Positions 45,779 through 55,851 of a stretch of DNA of 64,000 nucleotides are shown piece after piece. The position numbers were made by a program, and so were the translations under genes. The DNA is from an uncultured Eubacteriales bacterium. GTDB lineage: Bacteria; Bacillota; Clostridia; Christensenellales; Aristaeellaceae. The notes beneath the pieces are model-generated. The model was not told the origin of the DNA. It saw nothing but the letters and a program-made list of their open reading frames with translations, and ran no database searches. Location of the stretch: the NCBI GenBank assembly GCA_902801165.1, contig CADCHI010000001.1, positions 1 to 64,000 of the forward strand, in the 5' to 3' direction. Each line of letters starts with the position of its first letter. Within the stretch, counting starts at the first letter, position 1.

Positions 45779-47047
45779 ATGTCGTTCCCGAAGGGCTTTT
45801 TCATCGGCGCTTCCACCGCTGCGCACCAGGTGGAGGGCAACAACATCCACAGCGATTACTGGGCGCAGGAACAGATGCCCCATTCGAGCTTTGCCGAACC
45901 CAGCGGCAGGGCCTGCGACCACTACAACCGCTATGAGGAGGACATCCGGCTCATGGCGAAGGCCGGGTTGAACGCGTACCGGTTCAGTGTGGAATGGGCG
46001 CGCGTCGAGCCGGAGGAGGGCAGGTTCGACGAAGACGAGATCGAGCACTATCGCAAGGTCATCGCCTGCTGCCGGGAAAACGGCGTCGAACCCATCGTGA
46101 CGCTGATGCACTTCACCAGCCCCGTCTGGCTCATTCAAAAGGGCGGCTGGGAAGCGGAGAGCACCATTGAATACTTCCGGCGCTATGCCGCGCATGTGGC
46201 GGAAAAGCTGGGGGATGAAATCAACTTTATCTGCACCATCAACGAAGCCAACATGGGCCTGCAGCTGGCAGCCATCTCCAAGCGCTTTCAGCTGATGGCC
46301 GAGCAGGCCCAGAAGAACGCGCAAAAGGCGGAGGGCACCGTGCAGGTGGGCATGAATTTCCAGAAGATGATGGAAAACATGAAGTACGCCGCGGCGGAAA
46401 ATGCCCAGGTTTTCGGTACGCCACAGCCGCAGATCTTCGTGTCCTCCCGCACGCCAGAGGGCGACGCGCTGGTATTGCGTGCGCACCAGGCGGCGAAGGC
46501 GGCCATCAAGGCAATTCATCCCGAAATAAAGGTCGGTATCACGCTGTCCCTGCACGATCTCCAGGCGCTGCCCGGCGGGGAAAAGTTCGCCGAGGACGCC
46601 TGGAACGAGGAATTCTGCCACTATCTGCCCTATATCGAAGGCGACGACTTCCTGGGCGTGCAGAACTATACCCGCACCCAGTACGGCCCGCAGGGCCAGC
46701 TGCCCTGCCCGGAGGGTGCGGAGCTGACGCAGATGGACTATGAGTTCTATCCGGAGGCGCTGGAGCACGTGATCCGCAAGGTGCATGCGGATTTCAGGGG
46801 AGACCTGATCGTGACGGAAAACGGCATCGCCACCGCCGATGACAGCCGCCGCGTCGAGTTCATCCGAAGGGCAATGGAAGGCATTGACCACTGCGTTTCC
46901 GACGGCATCCCCGTAAAGGGCTATTGCCATTGGAGCCTGATGGACAACTTCGAGTGGCAGAAGGGCTTCTCCATGACCTTCGGCCTCATCGCGGTAAACC
47001 GGGAAACGATGGAGAGAATCCCCAAGCCCAGCCTGTATGCTCAGTAG
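45779..47047 (+). CDS. GH1 beta-glucosidase-type hydrolase
   Basis: 422 residues, cytoplasmic, start ATG after TAAGGAGG. GH1 barrel: GASTAAHQVEG, YRFSVEWARVEP, TINEAN with acid/base Glu156, and IVTENGIA with nucleophile Glu347. It is a beta-glucosidase/galactosidase type; the region that selects 6-phospho sugars (Ser and Lys near the C terminus) is not evident, so a free-sugar substrate is favoured. Last gene of locus B, followed by the palindromic element at 47073. Confidence 0.9.
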   Translation: MSFPKGFFIGASTAAHQVEGNNIHSDYWAQEQMPHSSFAEPSGRACDHYNRYEEDIRLMAKAGLNAYRFSVEWARVEPEEGRFDEDEIEHYRKVIACCRENGVEPIVTLMHFTSPVWLIQKGGWEAESTIEYFRRYAAHVAEKLGDEINFICTINEANMGLQLAAISKRFQLMAEQAQKNAQKAEGTVQVGMNFQKMMENMKYAAAENAQVFGTPQPQIFVSSRTPEGDALVLRAHQAAKAAIKAIHPEIKVGITLSLHDLQALPGGEKFAEDAWNEEFCHYLPYIEGDDFLGVQNYTRTQYGPQGQLPCPEGAELTQMDYEFYPEALEHVIRKVHADFRGDLIVTENGIATADDSRRVEFIRRAMEGIDHCVSDGIPVKGYCHWSLMDNFEWQKGFSMTFGLIAVNRETMERIPKPSLYAQ

Positions 47048-47072
47048 GCGTCCACGCCAAAGACAATCCAAT

Positions 47073-47233
47073 ATGACCACCGGCCAAGCCGGTGGTCATG
47101 CCAGATCGCTGACAAAGCCCGCAAACGCAAGAATCTCCGCCGACGAAAAAGAACAGGCAGAGATTCTTGTTTGCTGTGTTGGCCGCGTCTGCAAAATGCG
47201 GTCACTTACGGACCACTGGCCAAGCCGGTGGTC
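47073..47233. repeat. Second copy of the composite palindromic element, truncated
   Basis: A perfect palindrome ATGACCACCGGC-CAA-GCCGGTGGTCAT (47073-47099) and a near-identical one (47211-47233) flank a core (47107-47210) that matches 8642-8746 over its whole length, including GAATCTC, GAGATTCTTG, TTGCTGTGTTGG and CGGTCACTTACG. The right part of the core seen at 8747-8805 is missing, and the palindrome sequence differs from that of the first locus. Confidence 0.75.
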
Positions 47234-47277
47234 ATTATTTCATAGCCCCACAACGGCCTTGTTGCCGGGAGATTGCC

Positions 47278-48309
47278 TCAGCCTTTCTTCCGGACCTGCC
47301 CCGGTTGGGCCGTCGTGCCCTCGTCGAAGATGCGAACGGGCAGAATGACGACCTGGGGCGGGAGGTCCGGGTGCGCGATCCGGTTGAGCAGCAGCTGTAC
47401 GCCTTGAGTTGCTACGTCCTCATTCGCGGAGTAGATGCTGGTGACCCTGGGCAAATAGGGCGTCTCTCCGCACAGGTGGTCGAAGCTGATGACGGAGAAG
47501 TCCCTGGGGACGACGTAGCCTCGATCCGTCAGCGCTTGAATGGCGGAATAGGCGATCTCGTCGCGGAAGCAGACGATGCCGGTGTAGTCGAGGGGATAGA
47601 GGAGCTTGCCGATCTCCATGAGCTCCAGTGCCCGTTCGACCTCCTCGCCGGAAACGACGCGCACATCGGCTTCGGAGAGCCCATGGGCCCGTATCGCCTC
47701 CAGAAAGCCGCCCAGGCGATCGATTTGCGAGCTGGACTGGTTTACGCCGGACAGGAACAGAAACCGCTTGTGCCCCAGCTGTGCCAGGTGGTCGCCCGCC
47801 AGCCATCCGCCCATGTGGTCGTCACAGCGCACATTGTCCGTGACCACATTTTGGATCCAGCGGTCCAGCAGCACGAAGGGCATGTGGTTCTTTTCCATGT
47901 ATTCGATGTGGCTTCGGTTATTGTGGTAGGGGAAATAGAGGATGCCGTCCACGGACTGGGAGATCGCCGTGTGGATCATCTGCTCTCCAAGGGCCTCGTT
48001 GAGCTGCATGCACAGGATCATCATGCTGTAGCCGGCCTCGCGCAGGGATTGATCCATCCTGCTGAGCATATTGCAGAAGTGCAGGTTGTGCAGGTCGTTG
48101 ACGATGACCGCCACGGTGTGACTCTTCCCTGATCTCAGGGTGGAGGCCATGGAATTGCGAATATAGCCCATCTTCCTCGCGATTTGCTGGATTCGCTTGC
48201 GGGTGGAGTCGGGCAGCCGGGTGTCGCCCCTCAGAGCCCTGGACACGGTATTGACCGAGTAGCCGCAGGCCGTCGCAATGTCCTTCATGGTCACGCGCGT
48301 GGCAGGCAT
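47278..48309 (-). CDS. LacI-family transcriptional regulator of the arabinoside operon
   Basis: 343 residues from ATG 48309 with AGGAGG 7 bases upstream. LacI HTH at residues 8-27 (MKDIATACGYSVNTVSRAL) with the hinge region RKMGYIRNSMASTLRSGKS, followed by a periplasmic-binding-like sensor (residues 60-335; VAVIVNDLHN, FVLLDRW, GIVCFRDEIAYS). Divergent from the solute-binding protein gene, whose promoter carries two CG-centred operators; the regulator probably represses it until an arabinoside or arabinose binds. Confidence 0.9.
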   Translation of the reverse strand: MPATRVTMKDIATACGYSVNTVSRALRGDTRLPDSTRKRIQQIARKMGYIRNSMASTLRSGKSHTVAVIVNDLHNLHFCNMLSRMDQSLREAGYSMMILCMQLNEALGEQMIHTAISQSVDGILYFPYHNNRSHIEYMEKNHMPFVLLDRWIQNVVTDNVRCDDHMGGWLAGDHLAQLGHKRFLFLSGVNQSSSQIDRLGGFLEAIRAHGLSEADVRVVSGEEVERALELMEIGKLLYPLDYTGIVCFRDEIAYSAIQALTDRGYVVPRDFSVISFDHLCGETPYLPRVTSIYSANEDVATQGVQLLLNRIAHPDLPPQVVILPVRIFDEGTTAQPGQVRKKG

Positions 48310-48387
48310 GGACGCACCTCCTGTTCACAGAGCAAATGAATGGTTGCGCTTCCAAAGTGCCCAAAGCGCAATTGGAAACACACTCTA

Positions 48388-48416
48388 AATATAGCACGTA
48401 TTCGCAGATTTTGCAA
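48388..48416 (-). promoter_or_regulatory. Promoter of the lacI-type gene
   Basis: Minus strand TTGCAA (48411-48416), 17 bases, TATATT (48388-48393). A piece of the AGTGTGTTT-type repeat (48374-48387) lies immediately downstream in the leader. Confidence 0.55.
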
Positions 48417-48484
48417 ACGAATCATCGGCTTTGCCCAAACGCAACAAAAACACAAATATACGGCAAATTTGGCAAATATTAATA

Positions 48485-48513
48485 TTGACAAAATAGCAGA
48501 TTAACGATAATAT
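48485..48513 (+). promoter_or_regulatory. Consensus promoter of the arabinoside ABC operon
   Basis: Perfect TTGACA (48485-48490), 17 bases, TAATAT (48508-48513). The operator at 48499 covers the spacer and -10 box, which suits repression. Confidence 0.8.
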
Positions 48514-48542
48514 ATACATAGATGAGAGGATTAACGATAATC
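48499..48542 (+). promoter_or_regulatory. Two LacI-type operators, 30 bp apart
   Basis: GATTAACGATAATA (48499-48512) and GATTAACGATAATC (48529-48542) share 13 bases. Each is a near-palindrome with a central CG (GATTA-CG-TAATC), the hallmark of LacI-family operators. The 30-bp separation puts them on the same face of the helix. The neighbouring divergent LacI protein is the obvious binder. Confidence 0.7.
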
Positions 48543-48567
48543 TTCTCGAAGAAAAGGAGGAAGTTCC

Positions 48568-49842
48568 ATGAAGAAGCTGTTGTCATTGCTCGTCGTGCTG
48601 ACTCTTCTTGCTGGTATCTGCGGCGCGTTCGCGGAGGAAGAGCCGATCCACCTGACCCTCTGGACCTTCCAGGAGCTCCACACCCAGCTCTACAAGGAGA
48701 TGCTGGAGAAGTGGAACGCCAATCCCGACAATCCCAAGCTGGATATCGACATGCAGGTCTATCCTTATGAGGACATGCACAACAAGCTGACCATTGCTCT
48801 GCAATCCGGCGAAGGCGCGCCTGACATCGTGGATATCGAGATCAACATGTTCGCCAACTACCTCAAGGGCGACATCCAGCTGGCTGACCTGAACGACATC
48901 GTCGAGCCGATGGAAGACCACCTGGTCATGAGCCGCTTCAACAACTATGCCAAGGACGGCAAGTTCTACGGCATCGACCACCACATCGGCGCCTGCATCG
49001 TGTGGTACAACACCGAGATCCTCGAGGAAGCCGGCGTCGACTACACCACCATCAAGACCTGGGACGACTATCATGAGGCCGGCAAGATCGTGCTGGAGAA
49101 GACCGGCAAGCCGATGTGCACCTGGGAATCCAACGACTGCTGGAGCATCTATCCCTTGGTCAATCAGCACGGCGGCGACTGGCTGACGCCCGACAACGAG
49201 GTCCGCATGGATGAGCAGGTCGTCATCGACACGCTGGCCTTCATGCGCAGCATGCTGGACGACGGCACCGCGGTGGCCTGCCCGGGCGGCAACCATCACT
49301 CCGAGGAGTACTACGGCTGGATGAATGCCGGCGGCTGCGCTTCCGTGTCCATGCCGTTCTGGTATCTGAACCGCTTCACCGACTACATGCCTGACCTGTC
49401 CGGCAAGATGAAGGTAGCCCCCATGCCCCTGTGGAGCGATGGCGGCCACAAGTCCGCGCAGATGGGCGGCACCGGCACCGCGGTCGTGAAGACCAGTGCC
49501 AATGTGGATGTCGCCAAGCAGTGGCTGGCTTACGCGACGCTGAGCTTCGAGGGCTGCGTCAACACCTGGCTGATCCTGGGCTTCGACCCGATCATGACCG
49601 ATGTGTACGGCTCTGAGGAGATGAAGGCGCCCAACAAGTTCTTCGACTACTACGACGACACCATCTTCGACATGCTCAAGACCGTGCTGGACGACATCCC
49701 GGATACCTGCCTGACCGAGAACTTCCCGGCTGCGAGCGATATCGTTCGCAACCAGATGGCCTATGACCTGGTCATGACGGACAAGTCGCCCGAGGACATC
49801 GCAAGGGATTGCGCTGAAGAGCTGAGGAGCCAGATCTTCTGA
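48568..49842 (+). CDS. Sugar ABC transporter solute-binding protein (family 1)
   Basis: 424 residues. Signal peptide 1-22 ends AFA before EEEP; a Cys at residue 18 is not in a lipobox, so it should be cleaved by signal peptidase I. The mature part has the family 1 binding-protein layout (LTLWTFQELHTQLY, APDIVDIEINMFANYL, YGIDHHIGACIVWYNTEILEEAGVD, NDCWSIYPLVN, GGTGTAVVK). With the GH51 gene nearby it likely captures arabino-oligosaccharides (AraN-like). Start ATG follows AAGGAGG. A strong hairpin separates it from the permease genes. Confidence 0.85.
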   Translation: MKKLLSLLVVLTLLAGICGAFAEEEPIHLTLWTFQELHTQLYKEMLEKWNANPDNPKLDIDMQVYPYEDMHNKLTIALQSGEGAPDIVDIEINMFANYLKGDIQLADLNDIVEPMEDHLVMSRFNNYAKDGKFYGIDHHIGACIVWYNTEILEEAGVDYTTIKTWDDYHEAGKIVLEKTGKPMCTWESNDCWSIYPLVNQHGGDWLTPDNEVRMDEQVVIDTLAFMRSMLDDGTAVACPGGNHHSEEYYGWMNAGGCASVSMPFWYLNRFTDYMPDLSGKMKVAPMPLWSDGGHKSAQMGGTGTAVVKTSANVDVAKQWLAYATLSFEGCVNTWLILGFDPIMTDVYGSEEMKAPNKFFDYYDDTIFDMLKTVLDDIPDTCLTENFPAASDIVRNQMAYDLVMTDKSPEDIARDCAEELRSQIF

Positions 49843-49863
49843 TTCCAAACTTCCTGACGCAAG

Positions 49864-49902
49864 AGGATAGCCGAAGGGGGATGAAGCCCCTTTCGGCTAT
49901 CC
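49864..49902 (+). terminator. Strong hairpin between binding-protein and permease genes
   Basis: GGATAGCCGAAGGGG pairs with CCCCTTTCGGCTATCC; the following T-run is weak (ATTATT). Such stems commonly protect or partly terminate transcripts so that more binding protein than permease is made. Confidence 0.65.
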
Positions 49903-50071
49903 CATTATTGGAATTGTGTATGATTAGAGTGTGTTTGTATAGTCAAGGATGAAACACACGCCCGAAAAACGGAACGTTTTCCGGGTCGGCGGGATCTGTT
50001 GCCGCAGGCTTAGCGAAGCGTTCAGGAGCACGCCGACAATCATTATCCTCTCTGAAGCGGAGGCGCATTTA

Positions 50072-50986
50072 ATGCAGAGACAATCGGCAAATAAAAGGCC
50101 GCGGGCCAACCCGTTGACCAATCCGAAGGTGGTCCCGTATGTGTTCGTGGCGCCCTTTGTGATTTATTTCCTGCTGGTCTATCTCTATCCCACCATTGCG
50201 ACCATCATGATGAGCTTCCAGCGCATCGACGGGCCGACGCAGGTGGAGTTCATCGGCTTCAAGAACTACGAGCGCCTGTTCTCCCGCAACTACGTTCAGG
50301 CGCTTCAGACCACGGCCCGGTATGCCTTCTGGGACGTCGTGGTGCTGACATCCGTGCCGCTCCTGGTGGCGGTGCTGCTGCATTCCAAGTTGGTCATGTT
50401 CGCAAGCTTTTTCAAATCGCTGTTCTTCATACCGGCGCTGACCAGCATCATCGTGGCAGGCATCGTGTTTCGCCTGGCCTTCGGGACGCTGCCCACGGCG
50501 CCGGTGAACCGCCTCATGACGCTGCTGGGGCAGGAGCCCAGGGATTGGCTGATGTACGCGGGCACGGGCAACCTGGTTTTGATCGTGCTGACGCTGTGGC
50601 GATGGATGGGCGTGAACATCATCTACTACCTCTCCGGCATCCAGGCGATATCCCCGGAGCTCTATGAGGCCGCGGAGATCGATGGCGCCGGCGCGGTGAG
50701 CAAGTTCTTCCACGTCACGCTGCCGGGAATCAGGCCGGTGCTGATCTACGTCATTACCATCACGGTGCTGGGCGGCTTCTCCATGTTCACGGAGTCCGTG
50801 GCCCTGTGGCAGCAGAACAATCCCGGCGGCGTGGGACGCACCATCGTGGGCTATATGTACCTGATGGGCTTCTATAAGAGCAACATGGGCATGGCATCCG
50901 CCGTGGGCCTGACCCTGCTGGTGCTGGTGCTGGGCGTGAACCTGATCCAGCTGACGCTGATGGGCTTTTTCAGAAAGGAGCGGTGA
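50072..50986 (+). CDS. Sugar ABC transporter permease (MalF type)
   Basis: 304 residues from ATG 50072 with GGAGG 8 bases upstream; the frame stays open back to 49949 but the added part is not membrane-like. Six membrane segments, with EAAEIDGAGAVSKFFHVTLPGIRP as the EAA loop that contacts the ATPase. Part of the arabinoside importer; no ATPase gene lies in this operon, so a shared MsmX-type ATPase is needed. The next gene overlaps or nearly touches it. Confidence 0.9.
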   Translation: MQRQSANKRPRANPLTNPKVVPYVFVAPFVIYFLLVYLYPTIATIMMSFQRIDGPTQVEFIGFKNYERLFSRNYVQALQTTARYAFWDVVVLTSVPLLVAVLLHSKLVMFASFFKSLFFIPALTSIIVAGIVFRLAFGTLPTAPVNRLMTLLGQEPRDWLMYAGTGNLVLIVLTLWRWMGVNIIYYLSGIQAISPELYEAAEIDGAGAVSKFFHVTLPGIRPVLIYVITITVLGGFSMFTESVALWQQNNPGGVGRTIVGYMYLMGFYKSNMGMASAVGLTLLVLVLGVNLIQLTLMGFFRKER

Positions 50987-50988
50987 GC

Positions 50989-51846
50989 GTGCAGGCGAAG
51001 CGATATATCAATTACCGGCGCGTGGTGCTGACTGCGCTCGCCACGCTGCTGATGGTGCTGCTGGCATTCTTCGCCATGCTGCCCTTCGCGTTCATGTTCC
51101 TGAGCTCCCTGAAGCCCGGCCAGGAGATGCTGCGCAACGGCCTGAGCCTGACCTTTGAGCCGGGCGTCTCCTCCTTCACGAACTACGCCGCGCTGAACAC
51201 CTACCGAGATGGCATCTACTGGCTTTGGTACAAGTCGAGCGCCATCATCATGTTCCTGCAGACGGTCATCGGGCTGTTCTTTGGGTCCCTCGTGGGCTAT
51301 GGGTTGGCGATGTATGACTTCAGGGGAAAGAATCTCGTGTTCACGATCGTGCTTGTGGTCATGATGATTCCCTTTGAGATTCTGCTGCTGCCGCTGTACC
51401 GCATGCTGATCCGCGCAAAGCTGACGGATACCTACTTCGGCGTCGTGCTGCCGTACCTGGTGCCTCCGTTCATGGTGTTCTTCTTCCGGCAATATGTCCT
51501 GGGATTGCCCCGCGAGCTGCTCGAAGCGGGGCGCATCGACGGCTGTACGGACTACGGCGTGTTTTTCCGCATCATGGTTCCCATCATGATCCCGGCCTTC
51601 GGCGCCATGACGATACTGTCGTGCATGAACAGCTGGAACAACCTGCTGTGGCCGCTGATCGTGTTGAGTACCAACGAGAAATTCACCATTCCCATCGGCA
51701 TGGGCACCACCATCACGCCCTACGGCAACGCCTTTGACGTGCTGATGCCCGGCGCGGTGATGGCGGTTGTTCCCATCGTGATTCTGTATCTGTTTGCGCA
51801 GAAGACCTTCATCGCCGGCTTGACGGCGGGCAGCGTCAAGGGTTAA
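50989..51846 (+). CDS. Sugar ABC transporter permease (MalG type)
   Basis: 285 residues if GTG 50989 is used, which has AAAGGAG 8 bases upstream; GTG 50983 would overlap the previous stop (GTGA) but sits too near the ribosome-binding site. Six membrane segments, with EAGRIDGCTDYGVFFRIMVP as EAA loop and the SWNNLLWPL helix typical of MalG-type proteins. Forms the translocation pore with the MalF-type partner. Confidence 0.9.
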   Translation: MQAKRYINYRRVVLTALATLLMVLLAFFAMLPFAFMFLSSLKPGQEMLRNGLSLTFEPGVSSFTNYAALNTYRDGIYWLWYKSSAIIMFLQTVIGLFFGSLVGYGLAMYDFRGKNLVFTIVLVVMMIPFEILLLPLYRMLIRAKLTDTYFGVVLPYLVPPFMVFFFRQYVLGLPRELLEAGRIDGCTDYGVFFRIMVPIMIPAFGAMTILSCMNSWNNLLWPLIVLSTNEKFTIPIGMGTTITPYGNAFDVLMPGAVMAVVPIVILYLFAQKTFIAGLTAGSVKG

Positions 51847-53379
<1,533 letters not shown>

Positions 53380-53460
53380 GCGCAGACTCTCCCGATGGCG
53401 TAAAAGAGTTATTTCCAGAAGCCCGGGGGATTGACGCAATATCGCTTGTGGATAACATGA

Positions 53461-53541
53461 ACAGATCCTTCCCTTCGCTCGGAATGGCCGGTTTCCAATC
53501 CGGCGACATTCTGAGCGCAGGCGAAGGATCTGTATTTTTTT
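53461..53541 (+). terminator. Long Rho-independent terminator ending the arabinoside operon
   Basis: ACAGATCCTTC pairs with GAAGGATCTGT, with further pairing inside (CGCTC/GAGCG, GAATG/CATTC, CCGG/CCGG), followed by seven T bases. Confidence 0.85.
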
Positions 53542-53599
53542 CAGCAGCAAGAAAGAAACGTGGCAAGGATCGTTTGCGCGCCTGCGTTCGTCCCGCGCC

Positions 53600-54223
53600 T
53601 CACCGCCCCGGGAAGGCGTACACGGCGATGGTCTCCCGGGGATTATTGCCGTTAAACAGATCGCCGCAGTCGATGTTCGCCACGGACCGCAGCTCCGGCA
53701 TGGACTCGAGGCAGGCGATGTATTCCTCCGAGGGATAGTAGCAGAACAGCGTCAGCGCCTCAGGCGCGAGGTACCAGCGCTCCCGCAGCCGGCGCAGCAC
53801 GCCCTCGAACACCTTCTCGGAGAAGGGGTTGAAGAAGAAAAAGGCGTTTTCGGAGACGGGCTCATACTGCTCCGCCAGGCAGCAGGTCAGGACGACCCGG
53901 TCCCCGGCGCGGGCGGTGCGGCGGTTCTCACGGGCGATGTCGATCAGCTTCCGGGAGTGGTCGATGCCCGTCACGGCGCAGCCCACGGCCTCGGCCATGA
54001 AGAAGGCCACCCGGCCCTTACCGCATCCGTAGTCCAGCAGCCGGTCCCTCCGGCGGATCAGCCCGCTGTCTGCCAGGCGCTCCAGCACCGAATAGGGCGT
54101 GGGCTCGTAGGGGGAATAGTTGGCGTTGGCCTCGTCCTCGCGCCCGGTGGTGCGTATCCGCAGGCGCTTGTCCCATTCGCGATCGGTCATCGGCCTCGCC
54201 GCCCTTCTGCTTGATCTGAACAC
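53600..54223 (-). CDS. SAM-dependent methyltransferase
   Basis: 207 residues from GTG 54223, which has TGAGG 7 bases upstream; the ATG at 54190 is an alternative. Class I Rossmann methyltransferase: LLDYGCGKGRVAFFMA is motif I, TGIDHSRKLIDIARENRR motif II region, and FFFFNPF motif IV. The target cannot be told. Convergent with the arabinoside operon and divergent from the macrodomain gene. Confidence 0.8.
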   Translation of the reverse strand: MFRSSRRAARPMTDREWDKRLRIRTTGREDEANANYSPYEPTPYSVLERLADSGLIRRRDRLLDYGCGKGRVAFFMAEAVGCAVTGIDHSRKLIDIARENRRTARAGDRVVLTCCLAEQYEPVSENAFFFFNPFSEKVFEGVLRRLRERWYLAPEALTLFCYYPSEEYIACLESMPELRSVANIDCGDLFNGNNPRETIAVYAFPGR

Positions 54224-54327
54224 CCGCTAACCTCATGGGAATGGATGCCCTGAAGCCATTATACACCCGAGAGGCTGCGTCTGGCTACACAAACTTGCCG
54301 GAACGCCGTAACCGCATATCTGCGGGC

Positions 54328-54356
54328 TTCCCATGGACTGGCAAATGAGGTATAAT
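54328..54356 (+). promoter_or_regulatory. Promoter of the macrodomain gene
   Basis: Perfect TATAAT (54351-54356) with a weak -35 (TTCCCA, 54328-54333) 17 bases upstream. ATG 54410 lies 53 bases downstream. Confidence 0.55.
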
Positions 54357-54409
54357 AGAGGTAGAATCCCTGTTCGATGCGCGGACAGGGACGAGGGGAG
54401 GACTCGACC

Positions 54410-55261
54410 ATGCGCGACGACGCACAGGAACTGCGACTGAACGCCCTCTTGGAACGATTCAAGGAGGATTCCGGGGAGTACCGGGATCTCGCGGTGCCCG
54501 ATCATCCCGAGGCGAAGCGGCGGGCGCTGCGCTCGCTGATGAACATCCGCATGCCCCGGCCCATGGACGGCGCGACGCTGCGGCTCCAGGACGAATACCT
54601 CGGCGAGCGCGCCCGGGAGAAGGGCGCCGTGGAGGTGGGGGACATTCCCACCGTGGCCGAGCGGTATGCCAGCGACGTGCCCTTTGCCGGGAAGCTCTCG
54701 TTGTGGCAGGGCGACATCACCCGCCTGGCGGTGGACGCCATCGTCAACGCGGCCAACAGCCAGATGCTGGGATGCTTCGTGCCCATGCACACCTGCATCG
54801 ACAACTGCATCCACACCTTCGCCGGGGTACAGCTGCGGGCGGAGTGCTGGCGGCGCATGGAGGCGCTGCGGGAGCGCTTCGGCGCGGACTACGAGCAGCC
54901 CACCGCCGTGCCGATGCTGACGGACGCCTACAACCTGCCGGCGAAGAAGGTGATCCACGTGGTGGGGCCCATCGTGGAGGGACCGCTGACCGATGCGCAC
55001 GAGCGGCAGCTGGCGGAGTGCTACCGCAACACGCTGGACCTGTGCGCCGAAAACGGCCTGCGCACCGTGGCCTTCTGCTGCATCTCCACCGGCGTGTTCC
55101 GCTTCCCGGCCCCGCGCGCGGCGCAGATCGCTGTGGCCACAGTACAGGATTGGCTGGCGGTGCATCCCGGGCGGATGGACCGCGTGGTGTTCAACGTGTT
55201 CAAGGATGCGGACAGGGAACTCTACGAGGCGCTGTTCAGCGGAGGGATGCGGAAGAAGTGA
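54410..55261 (+). CDS. Zinc-containing macrodomain protein-ADP-ribose hydrolase
   Basis: 283 residues from ATG 54410 with GGGAGG 8 bases upstream. The macrodomain starts at about residue 95: GDITRLAVDAIVNAANSQML (ADP-ribose-binding NAAN at 113-116), then GCFVPMHTCIDNCIH with Cys122, His127 and Cys129 as the zinc site of the Zn-Macro class, and CISTGVFRFP. Relatives in Staphylococcus and Streptococcus remove ADP-ribose from lipoylated GcvH-L in a sirtuin-linked operon; no sirtuin or lipoate gene is in view here, so the target is open. Also relevant to possible NAD-related chemistry of the TIR protein far upstream, but that link is speculative. Confidence 0.85.
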   Translation: MRDDAQELRLNALLERFKEDSGEYRDLAVPDHPEAKRRALRSLMNIRMPRPMDGATLRLQDEYLGERAREKGAVEVGDIPTVAERYASDVPFAGKLSLWQGDITRLAVDAIVNAANSQMLGCFVPMHTCIDNCIHTFAGVQLRAECWRRMEALRERFGADYEQPTAVPMLTDAYNLPAKKVIHVVGPIVEGPLTDAHERQLAECYRNTLDLCAENGLRTVAFCCISTGVFRFPAPRAAQIAVATVQDWLAVHPGRMDRVVFNVFKDADRELYEALFSGGMRKK

Positions 55262-55279
55262 GTTTTAATAAACTGACAC

Positions 55280-55308
55280 TTGTATTGTGACCCAAAAGAT
55301 GGTATACT
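55280..55308 (+). promoter_or_regulatory. Promoter of the cobalamin-riboswitch operon
   Basis: TTGTAT (55280-55285), 17 bases, TATACT (55303-55308), about 27 bases before the aptamer. Confidence 0.6.
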
Positions 55309-55334
55309 GATTTCACAATCGAATATTCGGGTAT

Positions 55335-55559
55335 TCACAGGTGCCCACTCGTCCGCCTGCACCGGCGAAAAGAAGCGCGCTCATTCGCTGAGCGGCCTCA
55401 TGCCGAAGGCGCGGGACAAGCGAGAGGGAGAATAGGGAACGGAGTGCGAATCTCCGACAGGACCGCTGCTGTGAAGTGGAGTTTCCGATCGACGCCATTG
55501 GCCGCAAGGCCGAGAAGGGATCGGGGACGATGAAGCTGAGTCAGAAGACCTGCCTGTGA
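55335..55559 (+). promoter_or_regulatory. Cobalamin riboswitch (AdoCbl-type)
   Basis: The closing stem CACAGGTGCC (from 55336) and CCTGCCTGTG (to 55559), the core AGGGAGAATAGGGAAC, GGAGTGCGAATCTCC, ACCGCTGCTGTGAAG (B12-box region) and TCAGAAGACCTGCC occur in order, as in the cobalamin riboswitch. High B12 should switch off the cbiK/ABC operon. The terminator at 55722 is the probable off-switch: its CCCTGT arm could pair with the aptamer's ACAGG strand, but that competition is inference. Confidence 0.9.
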
Positions 55560-55640
55560 AAACGACGATCAGATTCTTCGGACTAAGGAATGATGCGTCC
55601 CTATTTTGCACGGCAGGCAGCGGCATTTGAGCCGCGGTCT

Positions 55641-55710
55641 GAGAGTCTGTTCCTGAACACGGATGGATGCGTATTCGGCATCCGATCCTCCATTTCAGGA
55701 ACACACTTTT
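55641..55710. repeat. MITE-like hairpin inside the riboswitch leader
   Basis: AGTCTGTTCCTGAA and TTCAGGAACACACT are inverted ends of an approximately 70-base foldback with inner GGATG / CATCC pairing. The ends match those of the elements at 13247 and 13440. It sits between the aptamer and its terminator. Confidence 0.6.
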
Positions 55711-55721
55711 GTGTGTTGCCG

Positions 55722-55765
55722 ACAGGGTGCGTCCGAATTGGATCGGAGCGCGCCCTGTTTTTTTT
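55722..55765 (+). terminator. Rho-independent terminator of the riboswitch leader
   Basis: ACAGGGTGCGTCCGA pairs with CGGAGCGCGCCCTGT and is followed by eight T bases, 87 bases before the cbiK start. Probably the expression platform for transcriptional control. Confidence 0.8.
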
Positions 55766-55851
55766 GCCTTCGGCTTGTTTGCTGGGCCGGCGCGGGGCGC
55801 GCCGGGGGGCAGATAGCTTGTATGAAAGACGGAGATTGGGGAGATTTGAAT

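Noticed and set aside
49949-50071. N-terminal extension of the MalF-type permease
   Set aside because: The added residues come from a repeat-like region and are not membrane-like; ATG 50072 has a good GGAGG site.
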